Source of the DNA: Selaginella moellendorffii
Lineage: Eukaryota > Streptophyta > Lycopodiopsida > Selaginellales > Selaginellaceae
Reading direction: 5' to 3'
NCBI RefSeq assembly: GCF_000143415.4
Contig: NW_003314289.1
Coordinates: forward strand, 476,561 to 540,560
Length of the DNA: 64,000 bases
How positions within the stretch are numbered: the stretch's first letter is position 1; the number at the start of each line of letters is the position of its first letter. Positions 45,127 to 57,599 of the stretch are shown in pieces. The notes beneath the pieces are model-generated. The model made no database searches and was not told the DNA's origin. It saw only the letters and a list, made by a program, of their open reading frames with translations. Position numbers and translations under genes: made by a program.

Positions 45127-46439
45127 TTAAGGCTTGGCAGACAGGCTGGGTAGCAGCACATAGCTGCACTCAATATCCTCGTTGTCCATGCAACAAGTAT
45201 ACCACTTGGACAGAGAAAAGTCGTATGCAACAGGAGGCCACACCCCATGGCTTTCCTTCCTGTAGAAAGCCGAGATGAAGACAGTGTCCTCGACCAACCT
45301 CACTGTCATATCCTTGTCCCCGACTGACAAGCAACAACTTGGTCCAAACAGGTCCTTCGACAGAACCCGGGACACCAACACCCACGTTGAGTTTTCCTGT
45401 TTCATCTCCCAGATTGCCACTCCAATGTCTTCACCCCACTTCTCTGGATCGAACAGGAGCGATGCCCAGTAGCATTTCCCCTTGTACATGAAGGCGCCGA
45501 TGTATCCAAAAGACCAGTTCGCCCAACTCTCGTCTTCCTGTTCTTGTTCGTTACGTGCCGGTGGCGAGATAGCCACGTGAGACCAAGCTCTGGAATGTGG
45601 ATCGTAAGCCGGGAATATGTTCTCCCCAGTGTAGAAGAAAGCACAGCCTCGTAGAGGTGATCCCAACGAGTTTGACGCGCTGAAGAACGGGCCTTCATGC
45701 CAAGAACATGAATCTGTGTCATACTGCAGCGAGAAGATTCGACCATCATCGTCATCTTGTGCCGGGGCTTCCTCAGGAGTGATCTTCTGGTACAGTATCA
45801 CAATCTGGTAAGAGCCAGTGACGACATCTGTTTCCATGGCGATGTAGAGATAAGCCGGGCGTGGACGATCCGCGGAAGCAATTGGAGCAGGAGGAAGTGC
45901 CTTCCACACATTGGTGATTGGATTCCCCACAGCAAAAGTCATCGAGTCGATGTGTTCCATGAGCATCCCACACACGAGCCCGTTTGAAGAACACAAGCCC
46001 ACGAAGCGCGAACCCGATGGGCCTAATGGGAGACTGCATCTCTTACGCTGGAAGCGGTGTGGACGCCATAGCTCGCTGTGATTCTCCAGCTTCATGCCAT
46101 AGTCAAAATGCTCCTCATCGTAACGAAGCTCCCTACAGAGACACTTGCTTCCATGATCACGCTGAGAGAACTAAGAGGGACTTACCAGTCGGCAGGGAGA
46201 CTCGTCCTCACCCTGAGCACGGCCCACGGTTCCAGCGGTGGCTTGTACAGCTCAATGAAACGAGGAGAGAGCACAGCATCATACCAGGACTTGCACACAG
46301 CCCGCAATGAGAACAAGTCTGGGAGATCTAGCAAGCTGAAGATGTGGAGCACGAGCGATGGCTCTGTGACGCGCTCGAAATTGCCACAGCGACCTTCGTC
46401 CTGATCAAAGGCGCCCCATCTCCCCATTTTCTCACTCAT
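45127..46439 (-). CDS. F-box protein with C-terminal beta-propeller-like (kelch/FBA-type) region
   Basis: Likely the substrate-recognition part of an SCF ubiquitin ligase. Two exons, 46186-46439 and 45127-46132, separated by a 53-bp intron, close to 419 aa. The F-box is near residues 22-65 (VTEPSLVLHIFSLLDLPDLF, then LRAVCKSWYDAVLSPRF). The rest has the layout of plant F-box/kelch or associated-interaction proteins: GLCSSNGLVCGM, NPITNVWKALPP, later IFPAYDPHSRAWSHV, GAFMYKGKCYWASLLFD and LVSRVLSKDLFG. No target can be inferred. Start ATG 46439 puts the F-box at the usual N-terminal place. Two remnants of this gene are at 28077 and 36420-37370. Confidence 0.88.
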
Positions 46440-46646
46440 AGCCAGCGCACTGATAGAGCTTTAAAACACGCCTTATTCTACGTGGAAAAGAGTGGATTCG
46501 TTGCTTGCTTAGGTGGGACAAGGTATCCCAAGAGCTCTAAACGCGCATTTGCAAGACCACTTGTAAGGATCCGTACGGCCTTTCCTCGCAAATTCCACTA
46601 TCTGGAAACACGAGTTTTGATCAACAAAATAGAGATGCATGCTTAT

Positions 46647-48783
46647 TCAGTCTTTAAGCGTCAGTTGCATTTTCACTGGTGACACGTCCGGAACTTGAGA
46701 CACGATCTCATGCTCGATGTCTTTGGCTCTCTGGACAGCATCCCTACATATCCAAGAACAAACTCAGTCACAAAATCAAGCTTTTACTTGCCTGATGAGC
46801 ATATCGGGTGTCATGGAGACTTCCACCTGTGCGACCACTCTCCCTTTGAGAAAATGGCAAGTAACATGTTTAAGGGTCACATCCTTCACGATTTATATAA
46901 AGGTCAGCGAGGATAAAAAAGAAAACCAAGTAGCTCCTTACCTGAAACTTGGATGACAAAACATTACGTATGTCTTTCTCCACAGATGGCTGCAAACGTG
47001 AGCATTTATCATTTGTATCGCTCTCTGCTACCGTCGACGTTTCTTGAGTCGACGCAGCTTCTTCATCTTCAGCTTCATCCACTTTCCAGTCTTTTGCAGG
47101 ATCTACATAATACGAACTTGTGAGAAATCCTAGCAAAAGCGTATAGAAAATCTTACCAATGTGGACGTAACTCTCTGCGACCTCCGGATGATACTCGTGG
47201 ATACGACGCCGCACGGCTTCACCAATGTTGTGTGCTGCACTGACACTTAGCCAAGGGTCTACCTGTTAGTCCGTTTGTCACTCACTAATAGTTTAAGATT
47301 TGTATTCAGCTTACCTCAATGTGAGCATCAATGTAGACATAAGAACCGGCACGTCGCCCTCTTAGATCATGGCAGTTCTGGAACCTCAAGATAGATCTTT
47401 GGCTATTTCTTTCCCAAATGTTTACGTACCTGGACGCCCTCGACTTGCAAAACGCTTTCTCGAATGGGTGCCAGAACTGACTCTGAAACTCCTTTATCCA
47501 CTAGTTCCTGGAGACTAGGAAAAAAGAAAATTTATTCAGAAGAATAATTCTTGAAGGGTAATTCTATATTCTATCGTCACCTGTGATATCCAGTTCCGAT
47601 TCCAGCTTTCACGATCATACCGGAGACAACTATCCCGGCAGCAGGATCCAGCCATGGTACTCCAATCATAGTTCCACCTGACATAAACCATACCATCAAG
47701 AGACACGTCCTTAAGAAACTATAGAAATTTACCGACTCCTATGAGAGCAACAATGGACGAGATCGCGTCACTTCGGTGGTGCCAAGCATTGGCTTTTAGA
47801 AGTTGACTCCCTTGAGTCTCGCCAACTCTTTTAGTTGCCCAGTAGAGTCTACAAGAGAAAGCCATCGTTACGAAAAGAAAGACGGAGGGTAGTAGCGAAC
47901 TAACCCTTCTTTCACACCGATTGACGTCACAGCAGCACTCAAAGCCAGTTGCAAGTGCTCCGAGTCCAGTCCGTGGTGATGATGGCCAGAGGAACCGTGA
48001 TCGTCCTCATGGTGATCGGAAGAATTCTTGCTCAAAAAGTCCAAACCGGTGGTCATATCAGCAGTGGACAGAACAGACTTGACAAGAAAAGAAGAAAGTG
48101 TCAAACCTCTAAACTTATCGATGGAAGAAAGAAAAGAAAAACCTGTATCACTTCGACTGCATGCCAAGCAATGCCACAACCGGTGAGAAGAAGCATCCCA
48201 GAGATTCCCAGCGCACCAAGCGTCTCAAATTTTCCATGACCTGCATGCTGGAGAGTCACGAATAAAGGAGAACAAAGAAGAAGAAAAAAGGAAGAGAAGA
48301 AGAACACAAGAGTATGAAATTCTAAGCACAAGAACGTACCGTAAGGATGCTCCTTGTCTCTGGGAATTCTTCCAGCTTTTATGGACAGTAGCGCGACAGC
48401 GCTGAGAACCTGTTAGAAAACTTTAGAACGATTCTAGAAAAAAACAGGAGATCTATACTAACAATGTCCGAGAAGGAATGCGCGGCATCGGCCACAAGCG
48501 CAGTGCTTCCAGAGAGATATCCAGCGGAGCCCTTGAGCACTGCGAGGGAGGCATCAGCTAACAGGCCAATTCGAGCAATGTGCTCCCCTGCTTTGCTTCT
48601 GGCATCGCCCACAGCCGCGCCCTTGTGGTGGTGATGATGCGCGTGGCCCATATGCGTCCTCGCGCCAGCCGGAGCAACCGAAATGCCGCCATCAGAATCG
48701 TCCCTGTCCGCCTTGCAGATGAAATCCAGGGGCCGCAACCGCGTGATCGGCAGCCGGAGCTTCCTTCTGCAGAGAGGCGACAT
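46647..48783 (-). CDS. Cation diffusion facilitator, MTP6-like metal transporter
   Basis: A CDF-family divalent metal/proton antiporter; plant MTP6 relatives are linked to Fe/Mn in mitochondria (known), specificity here inferred. Twelve exons close to 492 aa: 48463-48783, 48340-48409, 48143-48240, 47905-48077, 47733-47848, 47581-47677, 47430-47514, 47315-47377, 47157-47262, 46942-47102, 46792-46883, 46647-46743. Introns are 48-99 bp. The N terminus is basic (MSPLCRRKLRLPITRLRP), which would suit a mitochondrial presequence, then AHHHHHK. Metal-site helices carry the HxxxD pairs: ADAAHSFSD and NAWHHRSDA. Other family blocks are PRDKEHPYGHGKFETLGALG, GLYWATKRVGETQGS, LDPAAGIVVSGMIVKAG and RGRRAGSYVYIDAHIEVDP. 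A His-rich loop (SSGHHHHGLDSEH) lies before the fourth helix. The C-terminal cytosolic domain ends QLTLKD. The intron at 46744-46791 is GC-AG. Confidence 0.92.
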
Positions 48784-48821
48784 ACCTAATCCATAAACCC
48801 TAATTAGTATAGATATAAAAC

Positions 48822-48895
48822 TCTCATGTAGCTCAGATGGTAGAGCTCTCGGTTAGCATGCAAGAGGCACTGGGATTGATAGCCCGGCATCTCCA
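48822..48895 (+). pseudogene. tRNA-Ala(AGC) pseudogene
   Basis: Resembles plant tRNA-Ala: the D arm TAGCTCAGATGGTAGAGC, the anticodon loop TTAGCAT with AGC, the GAGGCAC variable region and the 3' acceptor strand CATCTCC with discriminator A. Damage: the 5' acceptor strand reads TCTCATG instead of GGGGATG, so most pairs fail; the anticodon stem has two mismatches; the T loop has one extra base (total 74). It could be an old tRNA copy or the head of a SINE. Confidence 0.7.
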
Positions 48896-51300
48896 AATCT
48901 TTTCGAGCTGCTGTTCCAGGCACCGAAAGGTGGTCTATCTATCCGAGGTTTGCCTCGTCTATAATCTGACTTTCCTGTATCTGCACAGGATTATAAAGAT
49001 GAAGGCGATGAAGGGGACTTTCCAAAATTCCTGTCATTGTCACTCTCTCAAAAGGCTGACTACAAGCTCGTTGACATGCCCAAGTTGAGTGTGCCAAAGG
49101 CGGATAGGTGAAGGGTCACAAAAGGCAAGAAGCTGTCTCTCGGTACAACATATTTTAGAAGGTTTACTTTGCTACGATTTACTACTATTCTTTTCTGTCC
49201 TATGCTCTTTTGTAGCGTGACAAACCGGCTCTTATTCCGGTACCAAGCAAGTATATGGTTCTAGAAAAAATGATTGATGAAGCTGTCTGCTAATATTTTG
49301 TTTTTGCAGCAGAATGCAAGTGCCGAGGAATGGTTGATATAGAAGTGCTTTGATGATATGTTGTGTGAATTTATATTGTGCTTTTCTGCAAAAGAAACAT
49401 TCTAGGACTGGTGCTTTGATGATATGTTGTGTGAATTTATATTGTGCTTTTCTGCAGAAGAAACATTCTGTTCAGTCCTAGGACCTTTATTCCAATCTTT
49501 CTAGCTACTAGGCCTTAGTGATTTTCTTAATCAGTACATTAAGTAAATGGGAGTTTTCCAAAGTTTTTTCTTATAGCAACAGCTCATATCCCAACTGTTT
49601 TGTAAATTTTTTCATCACTGGGAAGCTAATATAAAGTACTCAAAACCCTACTTTATAAGGGATTTGAAAATCTCTGACCCCAAACTAATTAAGAAATTTT
49701 TATAGGTCAATGTTAATTTCAGATGCCCATCCATATATATAGTAATAAGTATTAAATTTAAATCCCATAAGTAGAGGTTGAGGTTAATTCCCACCATGGC
49801 CAATAGTGGTGAATCTACTCATTAGTAATGATAAAGAGATGATAAATACATAACTTTTATGCCAAATATAGTGTAATGTATATGATCATGAGATAAAATT
49901 TAAATATATTGTCATTGTAAATCTTTAGAACTTCAAGGCATAAAAAAATCATTAAAATTTATTTTATCAAGCAATTACCCATTTTTTAGTTGGCTTAACA
50001 GGAGAGATATAAGGTGTGTTACATTTAATATAAGAGAATATGTCTTAACGAGTACTATTCAATGAGATTGAGTAACTAGTTTTATTGCATACATAGAGAT
50101 GAAAATGATGATCTAAGTTGGTACATGTTTGGTCACAATGGCTTCATATGTGTTTCTTGGGTATAAATTTTGACTACCTTTTCATATTAAGTTATATGAG
50201 CTTTCACTTAGGCTTATAGGATGGATATAAGATGTTTCATTTGCACAAGTTTATACTAGAGCTTGTGAGTGAGGAGCGCAAACCATATTTGAGCTCACGA
50301 GCTGAAGAGTTGAACTCACGAGTTGAACTCAATTTTCAATTGTAATTTAATATAAACATTATAAACTTTAAAATTTTAAGGTTATGGTGAACCTAATAAT
50401 TTTATAACTCTCTATATATTATATAGATAAAAATGTTTTAAAGAACATTTCTTGTTCTAATAATTTAAATATTTACTACATGCAATGATAGGGACATTTG
50501 TTAAAACATAAAAATAAAATGTTTGCAAAAAGAGTATTCTTATCACTTCTTTAAATTTGTACTCTATGCTTTCTGGCTAGTAAATGTCAGGTTTGTTAGA
50601 ATTTTAAAATTATTAAATTTGAATTAAGATTCTATATAAGGCCATATAACCATTTGAAAGGAAAACAAAAATAACTATGATGGTATATATACTCTCACAA
50701 CACATTGCAATATCACGCACCTGAAAGACTACAATGAAATATTTTTTGAGATGGTAAAGACAAAAATAGAGACTCACGAATACTATGGGTAGTATTGCGA
50801 AAAGAACACTCACAAGTATATGAAATGAAAAGTGAAATAATAAAATATTTTTATTAATTATATAAGGTATAATTAGTTTATATTATTGATAGAGAATAAA
50901 CATTGATAGTGCTAGAAAATCTAATTAGCTCCAAAAGTTTTCTGCAACTCGGCAATAGTAAGGCTTACTTGGTGTATATGAATATCCACTTTAGGATCCT
51001 GGTACAAGATGTTGATGAAGATGTAATATATATGCTTGCAAGGAGCATATGCCTGTAAACCACAAATTTTTCCTTTCCAATTTGCTAGCTTACCTTGTCT
51101 ATCCAACCAACACCGCCTTGGCCTTTGTTAAATTCCCTCACCAAGGTTCCCGCTTATTGTACTAGCTCCTACTTGGTTCTACTTGGTTTCAACTACTCAT
51201 TGCACGAGCAATGGAGCGTTAGCCATCAATCCACGGATTCCCAAATCTCCTAATCCCCCTTCCCGTATTAGACTGGACTTAAGGTTCAGCTACACTCCCC
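48896..51300. other. Mostly AT-rich spacer with small repeat
   Basis: A short plus-strand stretch at about 48990-49110 reads DYKDEGDEGDFPKF, then YKLVDMPKLSVPKADR before a stop, preceded by an acceptor-like CTGCACAG. It looks like a gene's last exon but I cannot name it or connect it. From 49500 to 51100 the DNA is AT-rich with no gene seen. Confidence 0.4.
49347..49470. repeat. 66-bp tandem direct repeat
   Basis: Copies start at 49347 and 49413 (GCTTTGATGATATGTTGTGTG), period 66 bp, running to AAGAAACATTCT with one base change. Confidence 0.85.
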
Positions 51301-51319
51301 GCAAGCACAAGTAGCCAAG

Positions 51320-52440
51320 CACACCAAGCCTCCAAGTTCCTAACATCCCTTGGTACAACAAGGCTTGATCATAAGACCCTCTAAATTTCAAGCCTTAGGT
51401 GCAACACTTTGGGATGCTGGGGGGAAACACCGTGCCCTAACGGCTCGGTATGAGTACCTCTACCCCTCCCCTTCCATCCCGATAGAAAGGCCCAAGTCCC
51501 TAGGAAGGGCAAGGACCAATGAGCCACAAGGCACTCAAGTGGGGCACCACTCCACATAAACCAGGAGCACCGTAGTCGGTTTCCCTTCTGGGAGTGGGAG
51601 CTGCTCTTGAGCACTTCCTTGGGTGGCCCATTTAGCACCACCCGAGTCCATGCTTACTCCCACCCAAGGCCACTCAACCCCAATCTCAACCTCTTGTCAG
51701 TTTGGAAGCACCATTGGAGAGTTCCTTCAAGATTGGTTCCTGGACCTCACTATCCCTACTATACTTTTGAAACCCCCTATAGCCCCCCCCTTGGGAGACA
51801 CATGCTTTGGGCTTTCACCCCTCGACCTATATTAGTACTTGGCCTCGGTCTCGGACTCGATCTCCAACTCGATCTCGGACCTGACCTCGGACTCGGTCTC
51901 GGACTTGATCTCAGACTCAACCTCGGACCCAATCTCGGAGTAGACCTCAGACTCGGTCTTGGACCCAATCTCGGATCTCGGACTCCGTCTCGAACTCAGT
52001 CTCGAACTCGGTCTTGAACTCGGTCTCGGAGTCGGTCTTGGACTCGATCTCAGACTTGGTCCCATCCGATGAACTCTTTATCATTTTGCTCGCGCTTTCG
52101 GGGATCCTTTTAGCCTACGACACCTTGGGGAGTTGGTTCCTTACAACTCCACCACCCATAGAAAAAATTTGATGCCCACATCGAACATCTCTTTTTAATC
52201 TTACGACTTGTTGACCATGTCTCTAGGGGCATCCCCCCACTTAATGGTGTGCATAAGTTAGCCTCCCCAGCCAAGAGCCCATGACAATGGAATATAGGTG
52301 TCCCTATACCCCTCACCTCACCACGCTCTAGTATGGGGTCGGGACTTGAACTCAGCCTTGCTTAACTAGGGGGTTGGGACTTGAACTCAACCTCTATAAA
52401 ATATGTTTATAAATTCGACATCCTTGCGGGGAGTTAGGTG
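51320..52440 (-). repeat. Hexamer-bearing block, probable 3' terminal repeat of the chromovirus
   Basis: This block lies directly downstream (in element orientation) of the chromodomain frame at 52609. It contains a degenerate CTCGGA/CTCGGT hexamer array at about 51838-52060 and the phrases CCCTACTATACTTTTG and GCTTTGGGCTTTCACCC. The minus strand of this block is related to the plus strand of 62940-64000. That it is an LTR is inference: no TG...CA ends or second flanking copy has been established. Confidence 0.5.
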
Positions 52441-52480
52441 TAGTTCCCTACGCCTGGTCGACCTAGCTAACCCATGCTAA

Positions 52481-54780
52481 TTATCTTACCTTCGGCGCAC
52501 CTTCGGGTCCCAATATATGCCATTGCTCAACTTTACCAATTGATACTTTTAATTGAACTTTGCATAAGTACATAGAGTTCTGTCTTGTAGAAATTCCTCC
52601 ACTAGATTTCATGCGTTTGCTAGATTTTCCTCCAGTTCCCATGTTGCTTCGCAATGTGAAAATCCTTTCCACTTCACATGGTATTCCCTCACCTCGCATC
52701 CTTGTCGCTTGCTGTTGCACGTATTGAGGATGGCTTCGACTTCGTATTCCTCTTCCCCTTGAATAACCTCAGTTAGAGGTCTCACTTGGTCTTTGCAAAG
52801 AGGATCCTCAAAGTACGGCTTGAGCAAGTTCACATGGAACACTAAGTGCATCTTTCCCATCTCTCAAGGAAGTCAGAGGCGGTAAACCATTTTACTGATT
52901 CGTGCCTCAATCTCGTAAGGCCCCGCGAACTTGCTTAAGGAACTCAAGATCAGTTCATTTCCAAAAATACATGCATTTTTACCTTTGGGTCAACTTCCGG
53001 CTGATCCCACTTGGTAGCCTTAAGTTCTTGGTGTCCAGCCACACCTTCTCCCCAAGTTTGAACTCTACGTCCTAGTTCACATACTTTGTTTGCCTTTGTT
53101 GAGCCCATTCCAAGGAATCCACACTCAAGTATCGGGGTGAGTCCATGGGAAGTCATCAATGGGCGAGCTATTGAAGGTCCTATGGAACTCAGCGTGACTG
53201 AGTATCATGAAGAGTTACCCGCAGTGGAGGCATTCACGATGGAAAGACTCAACATTTGGAATCTAGTGAGTGGTGAGTTGTTATAGCACATTTCCCCAAG
53301 TCCCAAATGACTTACCCAATTGGTTTCGTCTCCTGAGACATAGCATCGCAAATAATCCTCCAGCTGTCAATTCACCCTTTCTGTTTGACCGTCTGTCAAG
53401 AAGTGTTAGTGCCATCAAACTTGACTTAATACCCAATACTTGTTTGTAGGTGATAGGCTATGCTGAATTTCATCTTGGTGTGATACTGTTCCAGGAGAGT
53501 TCTCTAGAACCTACTGGTGAAGATATTATCTCGATCTGAGATAATCTCTTTTGGCCTTCCCCACACTTGAACCACTTGTTCAAAAAACAACTTTGCCACA
53601 CCTTCTGCATCCACTTCTATTGTGGTGGGTATGAAATGTGCCATTTTTGAAAATCAGTTCACCACTACAAAAATCACATCAAACCCCTCACTTGGGGGGA
53701 GTCCCGTGATGAAGTCTATTGTAAGACATTTCCACGGACGATCTGGAATTGGGATGCTTTGTAACAAGCCCCCACTAGCCTTAGTCACGGCTTTAACCCA
53801 CTTGTAAGCAACCAAAGGGAACGACTCGAGAAACGATCCATGGGGTTCAAATATAGAGGGAAAGGGCCCATAAACAAGAGTGCACCCCCTTTTCCAATCG
53901 GTTAAGGGTCTTGGGATATTTGGGGTTAAGTGTCCTTGGGTTTGAATAGTACTAGGCTGGGTGACCTCTCGGGAAGTCCAAACTCAGGAGCTTACACCGC
54001 TGACATGTTGAACATGTCTTTACATAGTCTTGGATGTCTTTAGCCATATCTGGCCAGTGATACTTCCTCTTGAGTAAGCCCATCGTCTTGGGCACTCCAC
54101 CATGTCCCGCAAGAGGTTTGTCATGACACTCTTCTAAGGCTACCTTCCTTAGTTCCCCTTTTGGAACATACACTTTCATTTTTTTATAATAGATAAGTCC
54201 ATTGTGTTCCGTATAACTTGTTTTCTCTTCTCATTTGTTTATAATAGATAAGTCCATTGTGTTCTGTATAACTTGTTTTCTCTTCTGTTGGCAATTCACC
54301 TCTCTGATGAGCTTCTCGTGCCTCTTGGTTCCTTAGCAACACTTCTTGTGCTAGACCATCGTTCTCATATGTTGTCCACACATCTTCCCAAAAGGTTGTC
54401 ACACTAGATATCACCAATTTGATACTTGCTTTTTGACTTGGAGCATCTGCCACGATGTTGCTCTTCCCAGGTTTATACAGAATCTTGCAATTAAACTCAG
54501 CCAAAGCATTGGCCCACCGACCTTGTTTCCCTCTTAGGTCGGGTTGTGCCAAGAAGTGTTTTGTTGCCACATTATCTGTGTAAACTTTGAAGTGCCTCCC
54601 AAGGTAGTTTTGCAAATAATTCCTTCTTGTAAGCAAGCCACTTTTGTTGAGCCTTATTCAACTATTTCGAGAAGAACACCATTGGATGGTTGTTTTGCTT
54701 TAAAACTGCACCTAATGCAAAGTCCGAAGCATATGTTTCTACCTCAAAGTCTTTACTAAAGTTAGGGAGCATATGCCTTC
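52481..54780 (-). mobile_element. Ty3/gypsy chromovirus remnant (RNase H, integrase, chromodomain)
   Basis: Minus-strand order: RNase H at about 54184-54780 (VETYASDFALGAVLKQNNHP, YTDNVATKHFLAQPD, PGKSNIVADAPSQK), integrase zinc domain at 53952-54179 (KYHWPDMAKDIQDYVKTC, CQRCK), integrase core at about 53380-53700 with stops (FSKMAHFIPTTIEV, EIISDRDNIFTS), and the integrase tail plus chromodomain at about 52609-52860 (FHVNLLKPYF, EVEAILNTC, YHVKWKGF, ATWELEENL). The chromodomain defines a chromovirus. RT, protease and gag are absent: at about 54770 it abuts MULE-like sequence. It carries frameshifts and is dead. Confidence 0.85.
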
Positions 54781-57590
54781 CCATGTTCCTCGTGCTTCGT
54801 AATGTCTGGACATGTGCAAAAAGGAAAGTCTTGAATAACAATTGTGTACTCTCCACCTTTTGTTTTGACTGTGTACTCCTTTGCAAGCGTAATGATGTAC
54901 TTTGTGGAGAGAATCTCACACTCAAGTGTTTGAGCCAAGTTTAATTTACCTTGCTTTTGCTTGGAGACAGTACTAATAAATTTAACTGCCTTACCTTTTC
55001 TCGTTGGCCTCCTATGCATCTCTGTAGGAACAATCCTGGTTTTATCACTTGTGTCTCCAACTCTCCTTTCAAGATTGAAACCAGAGAGCAACCCATTAGC
55101 AACCGGCCATTCTTTAGGTACTGCATCAGGTTTAGTCACTATAGTGTCTTCAAGCCGCTTTATATGGTTGACATTAGTGTTGGAGCAATATAACCAACAC
55201 CATCTTGAAAATCCTGCTTGCTTTCGTTCCCCATGGAAACATAAGGCTAGAACAAAAGCAGACTTGTTACCACGGATCCAAGCCCAACACTTGCCCCTTG
55301 GAAGCATCCCTACACACCTTACATTTGATTTTGCTGGCACTTGACGGATTGCCCATTGCTTCGGCTCCACGCTACGATAAGCAATTTCAACCTGCTGTGA
55401 TGCACTTTCTTCATCAGCCACTTGAGGTGGCTCGGTTCGGGGGTGATGTCTTGGAGCAGAATGATACTCAACATCAGGCATGTGAGAGCTTTTTGCTCCA
55501 AGATCTATGCCAACATCTTCACCAGCAAAGGAAAAGTGACGCTTTGAGCGGACAGTCTTCATATCACCAATAAAAGCCCAGGGAGTGTACTCTATAGATG
55601 TGCCACGAACCACTTCCTCCACTGCAGTTGCCACTGTTCATGCTAGTGGAGTCACTTTCTTCTTCATCTGATCGTGTAACATCTCAACCGAAGGTCCTGT
55701 TCCCATATATCTTCCTTCCTTAAATGCCAAGTCTTTTGAAGACTACTCTACAACGTGTATCAAATTTGATAGACATGCTTCATATAGACTCATCTTCCCT
55801 TTCCCTACCTCAGAGGAACGCTAACTTCAATGTTTACTTTTTGAGAGATTCACAGTTGGGGTGTATGCAAGATCCTCAAGTGGTTGATCCTTATAAAAAG
55901 ATGATATCAAAAAGCAATAAAAAAGTGGAAAAAAAGAAAAACCAACTTGAAAAGAGTAATGTCCCTATTGGAACATTCTGACTTCCCACCACCCCAACCA
56001 CGACTCAAGTTGTGGTAGACAACTTATGTCAGTATGGCCATCTTCATGCCACCACATTCGGATCTTGTTTGCTTTTGCCTCATGCTCTTCTTCAGAAGGT
56101 GTAGCTTGCCATTGTTTGCACAACTCCTTAAATGTTAATTGGAAATCTGGCTTGATAAGGTGGCAGTGTTGGTTTAGGCTCTGAGCCCAATAGAACTCAC
56201 AAGTCCTCTCACAACCTTCTAGGGGTTGACCATTCCCAAAGACTGCTCGGACACCATTCCAATTAGCCCCAACCCCATCTGCCATGAAATTGTGAAAGTT
56301 GGTAGGCTTACTAGTCCGTTTTAATACAATGTCGGAGAGGGACTTCCAAAATATTTCTTGAGCCATCTGGTCTTGTACTTTAAACTCTGCTATTGCAATT
56401 TTCAAGTTACAACGTAATCTGTGAAAAGGGTAATGCTTAAAACCATTTTAAGATAATGAGAAAAAAAACTACCTTGGGTCATACATATGAGCTCCCATGG
56501 TTGTCCAACTCGCCACCCGCTCCATATGGTCAAAATGTACCCATGCATTAGCAAGGTCACTCAACCCAGACATATCCATTTGGGAAACAAGATCCACACC
56601 AGAGGCGGGGCCCATGGTAGACATTTTGAAAACGAAGAGGCGCTCTTGCTCACTAACAACTTGATCTGGAAATAAACTCCCATGAATAAACTCATAGGGA
56701 CAAGTCCGTTTTAGTTCAAGGATTGAGTCGATTTTTGATTGGAGTTTCCCCTCTCGAGATTCACATATCCAAGACTTTATCTTTAATAAAATAAAATATA
56801 AGAGAGATATTATTGAAAAGTATGTAATAATATTTTCATACCTTATGAGGCTAGTTGCAGGTTGCATATGTTGTAGTAACTCCCGCAAGCTAGTCTCATC
56901 CAGTTGAGTATTCTTGTAGTCCGGATCAAGTAAAGTGCTTGTGATAAAATCCTTGAGCACTATCTTTTGAACATGCTTTGGAGTTGTAGATGAGTTTCTC
57001 ACAGTCTCTATCTGCATTGCATCTTTGAAACGGTTGATTGAACTCCTTTGTATCCCTTCTTGCATTGGATGTGTGTGCGTGCCAATATGTACTGCAGCTC
57101 TACCAGCCTCTCCATCTCATGGAAGAAAATAGTACATCTTGGCCCCGCAGATGGCATGACATAATGGAGCATTCTTGCAAAATCGACACTTGAATCCAAT
57201 ACCAATGGTGTCACAGATGGGAGGATTGGTTGCAGATCCTTAAAAAAATGTGGAGTTTTTACCGCACTCTCGATTGCATGTTTTATTCACACAATCCAAA
57301 TACCCACCACAATGAACCATGGACACTGTGCCTTCGAAATGCTAGAAATATGTGGTCTTGATCTTGCACTAGTTGTGGACGTCTTGCTTCATTTCCATCC
57401 CCTTTTGTTTTGAGCTGACAAGAGGTGGTAGTTCAAAGAAGATATTGCCATTGTATGTAGATGGGAGCTCACTAATGGGCCTATGCAGAAAGGAACGCAC
57501 GTCGATAGAGAGGCGGGAAAACTGGAAAGCATTGCAAACAACTTTGAATATCTGTAAAGTTGGAGTTTGGAAATTCTTGGCTCGCACTAG
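54770..57590 (-). mobile_element. MULE-like transposase remnant with SWIM-type finger
   Basis: Several minus-strand frames belong to one transposase-like protein broken by stops and perhaps introns: 57008-57214 (FHEMERLVELQYILARTH), 56469-57065 (ending ANAWVHFDHMERVASW), 55965-56405 (FHNFMADGVGANWNGVR, RTCEFYWAQSLNQH, MWWHEDGHTD, LESWLGWW) and 54762-55634 (ending FPFCTCPDITKHEEHG). The DG...NW block, ERTC-FHW block and C-terminal SWIM-like CxC finger are what plant Mutator-like transposase proteins show; the class assignment is probable, not certain. The finger is cut by the junction with the chromovirus at about 54770. No TIRs found. Confidence 0.6.
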
Positions 57591-57599
57591 ACTAAAATC

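Noticed and set aside
51320-52440. Defined LTR with TG...CA ends
   Set aside because: I could not find paired ends or a second direct copy flanking the element, so only a probable terminal repeat is reported.
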